Assembly (NCBI RefSeq): GCF_014841135.1
Contig: NZ_JACYTN010000020.1
Span: 1-64,000, forward strand
Length of the DNA: 64,000 bases
Source of the DNA: Paenibacillus arenosi
Lineage (GTDB): Bacteria > Bacillota > Bacilli > Paenibacillales > Paenibacillaceae
Direction: 5' to 3'
Positions 53,837 through 63,459 of the stretch are shown one piece after another (within the stretch, counting starts at the first letter, position 1; every line of letters starts with the position of its first letter). Under the pieces are notes generated by a model. It made no database searches. It was given only the letters and a program-made list of their open reading frames with translations, and was not told where the DNA came from. A program made the translations under genes and the position numbers.

Positions 53837-55357
53837 ATGAGATCACGTATCGTGTGCTTCTCTCATTTATGTAATCAAACGTATATTACAGGTGCAGAGA
53901 AATTAATCCTCTTTCTCATGCGTGAACTTCGGACCAACTTCAACTTCGAATGCATTCTGATCGTGCCTCAGGAAGGGATATTGTCACAAGAGGCAGTGAA
54001 TGCAGGGATCTCCTACTATGTTCAGCCTTGCCGATTGTTCTACTCCATGATGGAACCTCATGCTGATCTGCATAATGAATTGGAGCAATTACGTGCACAC
54101 TCGGAATGGGATGCGGTTGTTGGCTTGCTTCAACGTCTAGCTCCTGATTATGTGCTGACAAATACGTGTGTGCATGCTATCCCAGCAGTAGCAGCTCAAT
54201 CGCTGAACATTCCTGTCATTTGGCAGATTACTGAGAAGATCCCAGACAATGCGTATACAATCCATGCAGCAGCGATTGTACATCAGTATGCAGAGGCAGT
54301 TATCGGTATATCTCAATCGGCAGTGGCCTTTATGACACGCTATCCTCAAGCTTTCCCCACCTCTTCGCCCCCTGTTCTGTTTACACTTCCTCCTTCATGG
54401 GACGACAAAGCATTGGAGCCTGACTTATGGCCTCAGTCAAGAGCGAAGAAACGCGTCGAATTAGGCATCGCTCCAGAAATGTGCTTAGTTGGGTATGTTG
54501 CAGCAACGATAACTGCCCAAAAAGGACTGGAACATTTCGTGTGGATGGCGATGCAAGTTGCAGAAAGAAATACGTCAACGCGCTTCATCGTTATTGGATG
54601 CCCCGCTCATCAAGATTATTTCGAGCGATGTCAGCAGCTTGTGCAGCGCTCTTCATTAAAGGACAAATTCCAATTTGCTGGTTTCGAGAACAAGATTCAG
54701 CATGTATACCCAGCTATTGATGTTGTTGTGACCCCGAGTCTCTTTCCCGAAGGGTTTGGCATGACAGCACTTGAAGGGCTCATCTTCGGCAAGCCTATTG
54801 TCGTCTATCGCTCAGGAGGATTAGAAGAAATACAGCAATCCATGGGCAATGAGCGTTTTATTGCGGATGTGGGGAACTGGCGAGAATTGTCCGATATTGT
54901 CAATGGATTGATAAGCAGCCCAGAACAACGGACAGCAGTTGGTATTCATAACTACAACGTAGTTAGACAAGTGTATGGTATCGAGCATTATCGAAGTCTG
55001 CTAACTGCATTTTGGAACCTCTTTCGTGCACATAAGCGAACAATCATTCCTGTGCAGACAAGTACAGCTGAGAGTCAACATGATCTTCCGAAAGATGCTA
55101 ATGAAGTGGTAAGGTCTTCACGTCCCCGGAAGCCTATTCACAAGCGCAAACAATCCAGTAAACCACGAAGAGTTCGGCTATCCCCAAAATCATCACGCAA
55201 ATCCCCATCTATTCGAAATCGTCGTAAAGCGTCTACCGTATCTAGAGCAACCAGACCGCACAAATCACCACTATCATCGGCGCGGCAAAGGCGAAGAAAG
55301 CGAAAGAAGAACGTTAGACGAATGCGCAAGGTGCTGCGAACTGCGAGCAGGAGGTGA
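53837..55357 (+). CDS. Family 4 glycosyltransferase with Arg/Lys-rich C-terminal tail
   Basis: 506 aa. Residues 1-410 are a GT-B enzyme: FSHLCNQTYITGAEKLIL at the start, YVAATITAQKGLEHFVWMA, IQHVYPAIDVVVTPSLF and the E-x7-E motif EGFGMTALEGLIFGKPIV. Residues ~425-506 are a low-complexity basic tail (SRPRKPIHKRKQSSKPRR; RQRRRKRKKNVRRMRK), the mirror image of the N-terminal tails in the 34-39 kb locus. ATG 53837 has only a weak AGGTAAC site. A GTG at 53809 with a strong site opens a 21-codon frame overlapping it. It overlaps the epimerase region by four bases. Confidence 0.86.
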   Translation: MRSRIVCFSHLCNQTYITGAEKLILFLMRELRTNFNFECILIVPQEGILSQEAVNAGISYYVQPCRLFYSMMEPHADLHNELEQLRAHSEWDAVVGLLQRLAPDYVLTNTCVHAIPAVAAQSLNIPVIWQITEKIPDNAYTIHAAAIVHQYAEAVIGISQSAVAFMTRYPQAFPTSSPPVLFTLPPSWDDKALEPDLWPQSRAKKRVELGIAPEMCLVGYVAATITAQKGLEHFVWMAMQVAERNTSTRFIVIGCPAHQDYFERCQQLVQRSSLKDKFQFAGFENKIQHVYPAIDVVVTPSLFPEGFGMTALEGLIFGKPIVVYRSGGLEEIQQSMGNERFIADVGNWRELSDIVNGLISSPEQRTAVGIHNYNVVRQVYGIEHYRSLLTAFWNLFRAHKRTIIPVQTSTAESQHDLPKDANEVVRSSRPRKPIHKRKQSSKPRRVRLSPKSSRKSPSIRNRRKASTVSRATRPHKSPLSSARQRRRKRKKNVRRMRKVLRTASRR

Positions 55358-55368
55358 ATGAGGAAGCG

Positions 55369-56460
55369 ATGCGTGTCATGACTATTTTGGGTACAAGACC
55401 AGAAATTATTAGACTTAGTCTGATTATGAAGCAGCTCGATCAATTGGCGGAAAAACATATCGTTGTTCACACTGGTCAAAATTTCACTCACACATTAAGC
55501 GATATCTTTTTCGAGGAAATGGGACTGCGATCACCAGACTATAAGTTGTTCGATCAGCAGCAGAGTGTAGGTGAGCAGCTCTCGATTATGTTTCGTGAGA
55601 TTGAAAAAATATGCCTTAAGGAGAAACCAGATCGCGTGCTTTTGCTCGGTGATACGAACAGTGCATTGAGTGCGATCGTTGTAGAACGATTAGGGATTCC
55701 TGTTGTGCATATGGAGGCAGGTAATCGCTGCTTCGATTTGCGAGTTCCTGAGGAGAAAAATAGGCGCATCATTGATACAGTGTCGAGCATTAATATGCCA
55801 TACACCGAGCAGAGCAAGAAGCATCTCATTAAGGAAGGCATCCCTAGCCAGCGAATCATACTGACAGGCAACCCGATCTATGAGGTGTTGGTACATTATA
55901 AGTCGAAAATTGAAGCAAGCACGATATTGACGAGGCTGAATTTGCGGCGTGGAGATTATTTTATTGTGACAACTCATCGGGCCGAAAATGTGGATTGCGC
56001 AGAGCATTTGCAGCAAATTATGCAAAGTTTAAATGAGACGGCTGAACGCTATGGCAAGCGAATCATTTGCAGTGTTCATCCTCGTACGAGAGCTAGGATG
56101 GAGAGTACTCCACATTTGTCGCTGAACCCTTTGGTAGAATGCTATGAGCCCTTTGGATTTTTTGATTTCGTGAAGCTGGAGCAGCATGCAGCTTGTGCGA
56201 TTACAGATAGTGGTACGGTCCAAGAGGAGTGCTGTATTTTTCACGTTCCTACTGTGACGATACGCAACACGACAGAACGTCCTGAGACAGTCGATTGTGG
56301 GAGTAACATCGTTAGCGGACTAAAGCCGAAGCACATTGTAGAAGCCGTTGGCGTAATGACTTCACTTCCGACTAGTTGGGAATGTCCAAATGGGTACTTA
56401 GAGCCCCATGTTTCACATACTGTGGTGAAATTTTTGCTTGGAGGGAAAATGGATGTTTAA
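55369..56460 (+). CDS. UDP-N-acetylglucosamine 2-epimerase (non-hydrolysing)
   Basis: 363 aa. Motifs: MTILGTRPEIIRLSLIM at the start, HTGQNFTHTLSD, LLLGDTNSALSA, HMEAGNRC, TTHRAENVD and the C-terminal ITDSGTVQEECCIFHVPT, GSNIVSG. The family interconverts UDP-GlcNAc and UDP-ManNAc or acts on 6-deoxy forms. I chose ATG 55369 because MRVMTILGTRPE matches the family start; GTG 55354 is the alternative and sits on AGGAGG. Together with the next two genes it forms a classical amino-deoxysugar set, where it would act last as a C2-epimerase (inference). Confidence 0.9.
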   Translation: MRVMTILGTRPEIIRLSLIMKQLDQLAEKHIVVHTGQNFTHTLSDIFFEEMGLRSPDYKLFDQQQSVGEQLSIMFREIEKICLKEKPDRVLLLGDTNSALSAIVVERLGIPVVHMEAGNRCFDLRVPEEKNRRIIDTVSSINMPYTEQSKKHLIKEGIPSQRIILTGNPIYEVLVHYKSKIEASTILTRLNLRRGDYFIVTTHRAENVDCAEHLQQIMQSLNETAERYGKRIICSVHPRTRARMESTPHLSLNPLVECYEPFGFFDFVKLEQHAACAITDSGTVQEECCIFHVPTVTIRNTTERPETVDCGSNIVSGLKPKHIVEAVGVMTSLPTSWECPNGYLEPHVSHTVVKFLLGGKMDV

Positions 56461-57436
56461 GAATAAGCGCATCCTTGTGACCGGTGGTACGGGATCGTGG
56501 GGATATGAACTGATACGTCAATTGCTGCCACAGCAACCGAAGGAAATTATCGTATTCTCACGTAACGAATCAAGTCAGGTTGCAATGAGCCGAGAATTTG
56601 AAAATAGCAGCCTTAGCTTCTGTATCGGAGATATCCGAGACCTACAAGCGCTTCGAACAGCGTGTAAAGACGTGGACTATGTGTACCATCTTGCAGCGCT
56701 CAAGCATGTTCCCGTATGTGAAGAACAGCCCTATGAGGCATTGAAAACGAATGTGGTTGGAACCCAAAATGTGATCGAGGCAGCAATCGAGAATCGAGTC
56801 AAAAAAGTAATCTACATTTCAACGGATAAGGCGGCCAATCCTTCGAACTTTTACGGAATGACGAAAGCGATCGGAGAGAAGCTAATCGTTTATGCGAACT
56901 TGCTTCCTTCAAGCACGCAATTCGTGTGTGTGCGTGGAGGGAACGTGCTTGGCACGAATGGTTCTGTTGTGCATTTATTTAAGGATCAGATTCACAGCAA
57001 GCGTCAAGTTGGCATTACCGATATGAAAATGACTCGATTCTTCTTAACACTTCAAGATGCGATAACACTGCTGTTTAAGGCTTCCGAAGAAAGCCATGGC
57101 GGTGAAATATTTGTTATGACCATGCCAACTTGCCGCATCGTTGATCTTGCTGAAGTACTTATTGAAGCATCTAGTGTAGAAGGCGTATCGATTATTGAAA
57201 AAGGGATACGACCAGGCGAGAAAATTCATGAAATATTGATGAGTGACTATGAAAGCTTAACAACGGTCGTCTACGACGAACAATATCTTGTTATTTTACC
57301 GACACTAGATATTCCAGGATTAAGAGAGAAGTATGCCTTATACCCGTCTGTTGAATTCAATAGCTTCAGTTCCGAGCAAAATGTCATAAGCAAGGAAGAA
57401 ATTCATCTGATGCTGCAACGAGGGGGCTTCCTTTAA
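56453..57436 (+). CDS. UDP-GlcNAc 4,6-dehydratase-type SDR (CapE/WbjB/FlaA1-like)
   Basis: 327 aa, an extended short-chain dehydrogenase: NAD loop VTGGTGSWG, FCIGDIRDLQAL, YHLAALKHVPVCEEQPYEAL (in outline), ISTDKAANPSNFYGMTKAIGE with the YxxxK pair, and RGGNVLGTNGSVV. The sequence ADKAANP-like block and KHVP are signatures of UDP-GlcNAc 4,6-dehydratases, some of which also invert C5. ATG 56453 is seven bases after GGAGGG and overlaps the epimerase stop. The product would be a UDP-4-keto-6-deoxy-HexNAc. Confidence 0.9.
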   Translation: MFKNKRILVTGGTGSWGYELIRQLLPQQPKEIIVFSRNESSQVAMSREFENSSLSFCIGDIRDLQALRTACKDVDYVYHLAALKHVPVCEEQPYEALKTNVVGTQNVIEAAIENRVKKVIYISTDKAANPSNFYGMTKAIGEKLIVYANLLPSSTQFVCVRGGNVLGTNGSVVHLFKDQIHSKRQVGITDMKMTRFFLTLQDAITLLFKASEESHGGEIFVMTMPTCRIVDLAEVLIEASSVEGVSIIEKGIRPGEKIHEILMSDYESLTTVVYDEQYLVILPTLDIPGLREKYALYPSVEFNSFSSEQNVISKEEIHLMLQRGGFL

Positions 57437-58266
57437 TGAAGCTGCTAATTATAGGCGGTAATGGGATGGCGGGCCATATATTGGTCCGTTATTTCCGTCA
57501 AAAGCCTGATTATCATGTATTCTACACGTCACGAGACATCGAAGATGAAGCGTCTTTAGTACTCGATGTCACAGACGGAACGAATCTTGATACGCTAATC
57601 GAAACGGTGCGTCCGCAGGTCATTATTAATGCAGCAGGTATCTTAAATGAAGAGGCAGAGCGTGCCCCGCTTGAAGCTTATCAAGTAAATGCGTGGCTGC
57701 CGCACCAGTTGCGACGGAAAGCCGATCATATTGGCGCTAAAGTGATACACATAAGTACAGATTGCGTGTTCTCAGGCAAGAGCGGCAAGTATATTGAAAA
57801 TGACAAGCCAGATGGGACGTCCACGTATTCTGTAACGAAAGCACTGGGCGAATTAAAACAACATAACCCTCATTTAACGATTCGCACATCCATTGTAGGA
57901 CCTGAAATTCGTCCCCATGGCATTGGACTGCTGGAATGGTTTTTGAAGCAAGAAGGGGAAGTGAAAGGCTATAAAAGAGTATATTGGAACGGAGTAACTA
58001 CGTTAGAGTTAGCAAAAGCGATTGAATATTATGTACAACGCCCTATTTACGGACTTATTCATCTCTCTTATCCGATCCCAATTAGTAAGTACGAGTTGCT
58101 CAATTTATTCCAGCAAGCATTTGGCAAGCTGGATGTGAATATTGTGCCAGATGAGAAATATGAAGGTGATAAATCGCTCGTAAATACACGTGAAGATGCT
58201 GATTATAGAGTCAAACCGTATCCAGCGATGTTGGAAGAGTTAGCGGACTGGATGAAGCGCCAATGA
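57436..58266 (+). CDS. RmlD-like NAD(P)-dependent 4-ketoreductase
   Basis: 276 aa, an SDR of the RmlD type: LLIIGGNGMAGHILVRYF, INAAGILNEEAERAPLEAYQ, HISTDCVFSGKSGKY and YSVTKALGE with the catalytic YxxxK. It lacks the cupin domain of CapF. In the WbvB-WbvR-WbvD pathway for UDP-N-acetyl-L-quinovosamine the middle step is done by exactly such a cupin-less RmlD-like reductase. The start codon shares one base with the previous stop (TAATG), so translation is coupled. It overlaps the next gene by four bases. Confidence 0.88.
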   Translation: MKLLIIGGNGMAGHILVRYFRQKPDYHVFYTSRDIEDEASLVLDVTDGTNLDTLIETVRPQVIINAAGILNEEAERAPLEAYQVNAWLPHQLRRKADHIGAKVIHISTDCVFSGKSGKYIENDKPDGTSTYSVTKALGELKQHNPHLTIRTSIVGPEIRPHGIGLLEWFLKQEGEVKGYKRVYWNGVTTLELAKAIEYYVQRPIYGLIHLSYPIPISKYELLNLFQQAFGKLDVNIVPDEKYEGDKSLVNTREDADYRVKPYPAMLEELADWMKRQ

Positions 58267-59216
58267 AGGACGCTTCGATTGTCGTGACAGGAGCGTCTGG
58301 GTTTACAGGTGTGCATGCGTGTCAGACACTTGCTGCTTTGGGTATGAAAGTAACTGCTTTCGTGAGACGAAGGGTGTCATTCGATTCTACGTTATCGATC
58401 AATCAAATCGAAGTGGATATATTGAAGCCGAAGGCACTGCGTCACTTTATGCAGCAAGTATCACCGCAATATGTGCTTCATCTGGCAGGCATGAATGCGG
58501 TGCAGCAATCTTGGCGGGCACCTGCTGAAGCGATGCATATTAATATGCTTGGGACGGTGCATGTTTTGGAGTCAGTGCGAGAGTTTCCAGATACACGGGT
58601 GCTCGTCATTACTTCCAAGCTGAAATCTGCGCCAGCTGCTTCCAGTTCTAACTTGCATCCATACGCGATTAGCAAATGGTTTCAAGAACAAGCTGCATTA
58701 GCATGGTCTCAACTGTATCCGATGCATATTATGATGGCTGAACCGTCTAATTTGATTGGGCCTGGACCTTCTACAGGCATATGTGCTCTATTAGGTAATT
58801 ATGTAGCACGATGTGAGCGTGGGGAGCCTGAACAGCCGTTCACCTTTAGTTCGCGAGCGGATTGGAGAGATTATTTGGACGTAAGAGATGCAGTGGCAGC
58901 ATACGCACATATTTTGCAAAATGGTGCGAACAGCCGCATCTATCGGGTAGAGAGTGGACGAGTGAGAGCGTTAGAGGAAGTATCGGAAGTATTTCAAAAT
59001 ATGGCTACCGCAACTATTCCGTATCAATGGAAAGACACGACACCGCTAGCTGAATTCTCATCTATGTCATCAAAGTCTACAGAGAGCAGCGGAAAAATAA
59101 ATAACGATCAGGAGGAAGTACTGCCCGTGCTTGAAAGTTGGGGCTGGAAACCCAAATATTCGTTTACAGAATCAGTAGCGGACATTTTGAATTATTTTCG
59201 CCAACTGAGGAGGTGA
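58263..59216 (+). CDS. NAD-dependent sugar epimerase/dehydratase (SDR, GDP-mannose-dehydratase-like)
   Basis: 317 aa, an extended SDR: VVTGASGFTGVHACQTL, VLHLAGMNAVQQSWRAP, YAISKWFQEQAA with YxxxK, AEPSNLIGPGPSTG and RADWRDYLDVRDAVAAY (outline). In place of the usual catalytic Ser-Ser-Glu region it reads ITSKLKSAPAA. The pattern resembles GDP-mannose 4,6-dehydratase/reductase relatives, but the substrate cannot be told. The start overlaps the previous gene as ATGA. A Ser-rich insertion (SSMSSKSTESSGK) lies near residue 267. Confidence 0.85.
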   Translation: MKDASIVVTGASGFTGVHACQTLAALGMKVTAFVRRRVSFDSTLSINQIEVDILKPKALRHFMQQVSPQYVLHLAGMNAVQQSWRAPAEAMHINMLGTVHVLESVREFPDTRVLVITSKLKSAPAASSSNLHPYAISKWFQEQAALAWSQLYPMHIMMAEPSNLIGPGPSTGICALLGNYVARCERGEPEQPFTFSSRADWRDYLDVRDAVAAYAHILQNGANSRIYRVESGRVRALEEVSEVFQNMATATIPYQWKDTTPLAEFSSMSSKSTESSGKINNDQEEVLPVLESWGWKPKYSFTESVADILNYFRQLRR

Positions 59217-59226
59217 CTGTATAGCA

Positions 59227-59946
59227 ATGCAGCCTTTAGTAACGATTATTATGCCTTTCTATAATGACCCTTATGTGGATAGGGCCGTTGCAAGTGCGTT
59301 GAATCAAACCTATCCGAACATCGAAATTATCGTCGTTGATGATGGTTCGACTCAATATGCAGATCGAGTGCGTCAATTTGTACCGAGCGTTCATTATTTA
59401 GGCAAAGCAAATGGTGGTACGGCTTCAGCGTTAAATCATGCGATTAAATATGCTTCAGGGCAGTATATTGCTTGGTTGAGTTCTGATGATCGCTTCTACC
59501 CTGATAAAATCCGCCAGCAAGTTCATTTTATGCAGGAACGACAATCTATTATTAGCTATACGAATTTTGACTATATCGACCCTTTTGATAACGTGACGTC
59601 TACGAATGCCGCACTCCTATTTCAACATGATCTAGATTTCTATCGAAGCTTCCTACATTCCAATCCGATTAACGGTTGTACCGTTATGATGCACCGCAGT
59701 TTGTTTGAACGCGTTGGTGTGTTTAATGAACATTTACCGTATACGCATGACCTAGATTTATGGTATCGAACGATGCTGGCAGGTTATAAATTTCATTTTC
59801 TAAATGTTTCGTTAACAGCCTATCGTCGTCATGAAGCGATGGGAACCATTCGCCATCAAGGTGCGATACAGCAAGAAGTGAAAAGGACGAATCAATGTTA
59901 TCATCCTCATTTAAGACATTTGATTAACCAATTGTCTAGACGTTGA
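59227..59946 (+). CDS. GT2-family glycosyltransferase
   Basis: 239 aa, a single GT-A domain: TIIMPFYNDPYVDRAVASAL, EIIVVDDGST, GGTASALNHAIKYASG, the metal site LSSDDRF, and the acceptor-side HDLDLWYRTMLAG. It has no basic tail, unlike several other transferases here. ATG 59227 lies ten bases after AGGAGGTGA. It ends the second sugar operon; it would transfer the sugar made by the four preceding enzymes (inference). Confidence 0.9.
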   Translation: MQPLVTIIMPFYNDPYVDRAVASALNQTYPNIEIIVVDDGSTQYADRVRQFVPSVHYLGKANGGTASALNHAIKYASGQYIAWLSSDDRFYPDKIRQQVHFMQERQSIISYTNFDYIDPFDNVTSTNAALLFQHDLDFYRSFLHSNPINGCTVMMHRSLFERVGVFNEHLPYTHDLDLWYRTMLAGYKFHFLNVSLTAYRRHEAMGTIRHQGAIQQEVKRTNQCYHPHLRHLINQLSRR

Positions 59947-60105
59947 ACGGAGTACATCATGAATGTTACAGGGAGGAAACAGGCCCTTTGTCATACAAGG
60001 AAGATCCATTCCTTCGTGTGCCGAAGGGTTATGCTTGTTTATACATAAAGCAGCAGTTCGAATAAGTAAATCAGCATAAAGGATAAAATATAGGAAATAA
60101 TAGGG

Positions 60106-60133
60106 TTGACAATATAGGGGTGGGGGGTATATT
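60106..60133 (+). promoter_or_regulatory. copA promoter with G-rich spacer
   Basis: TTGACA (60106-60111), then 16 bases, then TATATT (60128-60133). The spacer ATATAGGGGTGGGGGG is unusually G-rich. GGGGGTATA resembles one half of a CsoR copper-repressor operator, but the opposite half (TATACCC) is missing, so the regulator remains open. Confidence 0.6.
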
Positions 60134-60241
60134 ATTTGATTATCGAAGCAAGCGCAAGTTGTTGTTCGAGCAGAATGGAAGGCTGCTATGGATAGCAATT
60201 TTAATCAACATAATCCTATTATTTAAACTGGAGGGATAACA

Positions 60242-62668
60242 ATGTCGGAGCAATCGGCTAGTTTGAAGCAAACCTCGCTGCAAATATCAGGTATGACCTG
60301 CGCAGCATGTGCGAACCGTATTGAAAAAGGATTGAAGAAGTTAGATGGCGTCACTGATGCGAATGTAAACTTTGCTTTGGAACGTGCCTCTGTTACTTAT
60401 CAAGCTGATCAAGTGCAAATGGAACAGTTGGAGAAGGCAGTTGAGAAACTAGGTTACAAGACGGTAAAAGAAAACGTTGATCTTGCAATAACAGGCATGA
60501 CGTGCGCGGCTTGTGCCACGAGAATTGAAAAAGGGTTAAATAAGCTTCCTGGTGTAACAAATGCTTCTGTTAATTTTGCGCTGGAGACAGCTCATGTAGA
60601 GTTTAACGGTGCGGAAGTAACGATTGATAACATTCAGGGCAAGGTTGCGCAGCTCGGATACAAAGCGCATCGCAAGTCGGATGAGGATACCCAAGAGGGG
60701 TATCGTGAGAAGGAAATTAAGACGCAAAAAATTAAATTTATCGTGTCTGCTATCGTTTCTTTCCCGCTCCTATGGGCGATGGTAAGCCATTTCTCCTTTA
60801 CTTCGTTTATTTGGCTCCCTGAAATATTTATGAACCCTTGGTTCCAATTCGCGTTGGCAACGCCGGTTCAATTTATTATCGGGTGGCAGTTCTACGTTGG
60901 CGCTTATAAGGCTTTGCGCAATAAGAGTGCTAATATGGATGTACTCGTCGCATTAGGTACGTCAGCTGCTTATTTCTACAGTTTGTATTTATCGTTTGAA
61001 TGGTCTACATCAGCTCATCAGGGACACGCACCTGCCCTTTATTATGAAACGAGTGCTGTATTGATTACGTTGATTATTTTAGGGAAATTGTTTGAAATGG
61101 TTGCCAAAGGTCGTTCTTCGCAAGCGATCAAAAAATTAATGGGATTGCAGTCGAAAACAGCTCTTGTCATAAGAGATGGTCAAGAAATAACGATTCCAAC
61201 TGATGAAGTTGTCATTGATGATATTGTCGTCGTTAAGCCAGGCGAGAAAGTAGCGGTTGATGGTGTTGTCGTAGCTGGTACTTCATCCATTGATGAGTCG
61301 ATGCTGACGGGAGAAAGTATTCCGGTTGAGAAAAAAGTCGGCGATGAGGTCATCGGAGCTACCATTAATAAAAATGGTGTCCTTCGTATTCGTGCAACAA
61401 AGGTAGGTAAAGAAACGGCACTTGCTCAAATTATTAAAGTAGTAGAAGAGGCGCAAGGTTCCAAAGCTCCGATTCAACGTGTAGCGGATCAAATTTCAGG
61501 TATTTTTGTTCCGATTGTTGTCGCAATAAGCGTGATTGCTTTTCTAGTATGGTTCTTCTGGGTTGCGCCGGGTGAATTCAGCACAGCTCTAGAAATTTCA
61601 ATTGCTATACTCGTTATTGCTTGTCCATGTGCATTAGGTTTGGCAACACCAACTTCGATTATGGCTGGTTCGGGACGCGCTGCTGAATTAGGTATTTTGT
61701 TCAAAGGTGGCGAGCACTTAGAGTCTACGCATCGTATTGAGACAGTAGTGCTGGATAAGACAGGTACAGTTACAAAAGGCCAGCCTGAGTTGACGGACGT
61801 TGTGACGGCTAATGTGGATGAAGCAACGTTCTTGCGCTTGGTAGGTTCAGCAGAAAAGAACTCGGAGCATCCGTTGGCAGAAGCAATCGTAGCAGGCATT
61901 GCTGCAAAAGGCATTGAAATGCCAGCATCCGAGCAGTTCGAAGCGATCCCGGGGTATGGTATCCGTGCGGTTGTAGAAGGCCGTGACGTATTGGTTGGTA
62001 CACGTAAGCTGATGGCGAAGTACAATATCGCTTGCGAGCAAGCATTTGAACAGATGCAGCAGCTTGAAGATACAGGCAAGACAGCAATGCTTGTTGCTAT
62101 CGATGGCCAATTTGCCGGTCTAGTAGCGGTAGCAGATACGATTAAAGAAACATCGCAAGAAGCGATTGCGCGTCTCAAGCAGCTCGGTCTTGAAGTAATT
62201 ATGATGACGGGTGACAATGAGCGTACAGCGAGAGCAATTGCGAAGCAAGCAGGCATCGATCATGTGCTAGCCGAGGTGCTTCCAGAAGGAAAAGCGGCGG
62301 AAATTAAAAAGCTGCAAGCACAGGGTAAAAAAGTGGCTATGGTCGGTGACGGTATCAATGACGCGCCAGCATTAGCTACAGCCGACATTGGTATGGCAAT
62401 CGGTACAGGTACAGATGTGGCGATGGAAGCAGCGGACGTAACGCTTATGCGTGGTGACTTAAGAAGTATTCCAGATGCGATTACGATGAGCCGTAAGACA
62501 ATGCGTAACATTCGTCAGAACTTGTTCTGGGCGTTGGCTTATAATTCATTGGGTATTCCCATTGCAGCTATCGGCTTGTTGGCGCCGTGGTTGGCCGGTG
62601 CAGCGATGGCTCTAAGCTCTGTGTCTGTTGTATTAAATGCACTCCGCTTGCAGCGGGTGAAGCTGTAA
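60242..62668 (+). CDS. copA: Copper-exporting P1B-type ATPase CopA
   Basis: 808 aa. Two heavy-metal-binding domains each carry GMTCAACA (residues ~17 and ~85). Then come eight membrane helices with the copper-site CPC in [12 protein letters not shown], the actuator LTGES, the phosphorylation site [11 protein letters not shown] in SEHPLAEA and [11 protein letters not shown]. It exports Cu(I) from the cytoplasm. ATG 60242 follows GGAGGG. No copZ or csoR lies next to it; the leader of about 100 bases (60,140-60,241) is free of genes. Confidence 0.96.
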   Translation: MSEQSASLKQTSLQISGMTCAACANRIEKGLKKLDGVTDANVNFALERASVTYQADQVQMEQLEKAVEKLGYKTVKENVDLAITGMTCAACATRIEKGLNKLPGVTNASVNFALETAHVEFNGAEVTIDNIQGKVAQLGYKAHRKSDEDTQEGYREKEIKTQKIKFIVSAIVSFPLLWAMVSHFSFTSFIWLPEIFMNPWFQFALATPVQFIIGWQFYVGAYKALRNKSANMDVLVALGTSAAYFYSLYLSFEWSTSAHQGHAPALYYETSAVLITLIILGKLFEMVAKGRSSQAIKKLMGLQSKTALVIRDGQEITIPTDEVVIDDIVVVKPGEKVAVDGVVVAGTSSIDESMLTGESIPVEKKVGDEVIGATINKNGVLRIRATKVGKETALAQIIKVVEEAQGSKAPIQRVADQISGIFVPIVVAISVIAFLVWFFWVAPGEFSTALEISIAILVIACPCALGLATPTSIMAGSGRAAELGILFKGGEHLESTHRIETVVLDKTGTVTKGQPELTDVVTANVDEATFLRLVGSAEKNSEHPLAEAIVAGIAAKGIEMPASEQFEAIPGYGIRAVVEGRDVLVGTRKLMAKYNIACEQAFEQMQQLEDTGKTAMLVAIDGQFAGLVAVADTIKETSQEAIARLKQLGLEVIMMTGDNERTARAIAKQAGIDHVLAEVLPEGKAAEIKKLQAQGKKVAMVGDGINDAPALATADIGMAIGTGTDVAMEAADVTLMRGDLRSIPDAITMSRKTMRNIRQNLFWALAYNSLGIPIAAIGLLAPWLAGAAMALSSVSVVLNALRLQRVKL

Positions 62669-62776
62669 TAACGATACTGCCTCCATGATGGGTTTCACAA
62701 TCGCCAACTGATAAAAATAGCTTGAACTATGTATACTAAGGCGAATTACGAATTACATCTTAGGAGGCAGTAACCG

Positions 62777-63091
62777 ATGATTCTTTCAACGACTTCGTCG
62801 ATTCAAGGCAAGGAGATTGCCCAGTACGTTGGCATTGTAAATGGGGAAGCGATTATGGGTGCTAACGTGGTGAGGGATATTTTTGCTTCGGTCAGAGATA
62901 TTGTAGGTGGTCGTTCAGGTGCCTATGAGAGCAAGCTTAAAGAAGCACGTGATATTGCGCTTACTGAAATGAAACATCAAGCTGGCACGCGCGGTGCAAA
63001 TGCAATTGTCGGCATTGATATTGATTATGAAGTGATACGTGATGGCATGCTTATGGTGGCGGCTAGTGGAACGGCTGTCGTTATCAGATAA
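62777..63091 (+). CDS. YbjQ-family (UPF0145) protein
   Basis: 104 aa, full family length. Blocks: [20 protein letters not shown] (outline), [19 protein letters not shown] and [18 protein letters not shown], which define YbjQ/UPF0145. These small proteins form oligomeric rings; their role is unknown, though the family is sometimes labelled heavy-metal-binding. Its place right after copA fits that label loosely. ATG 62777 follows AGGAGGCAG. Confidence 0.9.
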   Translation: MILSTTSSIQGKEIAQYVGIVNGEAIMGANVVRDIFASVRDIVGGRSGAYESKLKEARDIALTEMKHQAGTRGANAIVGIDIDYEVIRDGMLMVAASGTAVVIR

Positions 63092-63122
63092 TAGATAGAC
63101 AAGACAATCTTATCAAAATAAA

Positions 63123-63170
63123 AAAGAAGTACCGTCCGCCTTAAGTCGCTCTGGACGGCACTTCTTTTTT
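63123..63170. terminator. Bidirectional terminator between ybjQ-like gene and the minus-strand genes
   Basis: AAAAAGAAGT-CCGTCC ... GGACGG-ACTTCTTTTTT, a long near-perfect stem with A and T flanks. Confidence 0.92.
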
Positions 63171-63199
63171 GTGTTATTAAAAGAGGGTGGATACGTCGC

Positions 63200-63385
63200 T
63201 TATCCTTCTCCCGTTTGTTTTTTGTATTGTTCCAAGACGGGAGCAATGACATCAAGATCAGGGATGGAATAATGCTTCGGCAGCCAGTGATATACTTCGT
63301 TCCATATAGAATCCTCGACAAGCAGCTCTGGCACAGATGACGCGGTCAAAAATAAATTGCTGTACAATTGACCAGGCACTCGCAT
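63200..63385 (-). CDS. Small protein of unknown function (61 aa)
   Basis: MRVPGQLYSNLFLTASSVPE, then a Trp/Tyr-containing acidic middle (WNEVYHWLPKHYSIPDLDVI) and a polar end. ATG 63385 has AGGGGGTG five bases upstream, a strong site; the upstream in-frame ATG at 63412 has none. It lies 74 bases downstream of a glycosyltransferase on the same strand and is closed by the bidirectional terminator. I do not recognise a family. Confidence 0.65.
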   Translation of the reverse strand: MRVPGQLYSNLFLTASSVPELLVEDSIWNEVYHWLPKHYSIPDLDVIAPVLEQYKKQTGEG

Positions 63386-63459
63386 AGTGGCACCCCCTTC
63401 ATAAGAAATCACAGCTTTATAAGTAAAATGTCAGGGTTGGGTTGCAAAACGCAGTATCG

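Noticed and set aside
53809-53874. 21-codon frame with a strong GAGAGGGGGG site overlapping the GT4 start, as a leader peptide
   Set aside because: Attractive for translational coupling, but the product (MTYRSTGNCYEITYRVLLSF) has no telling feature and conservation cannot be judged here.
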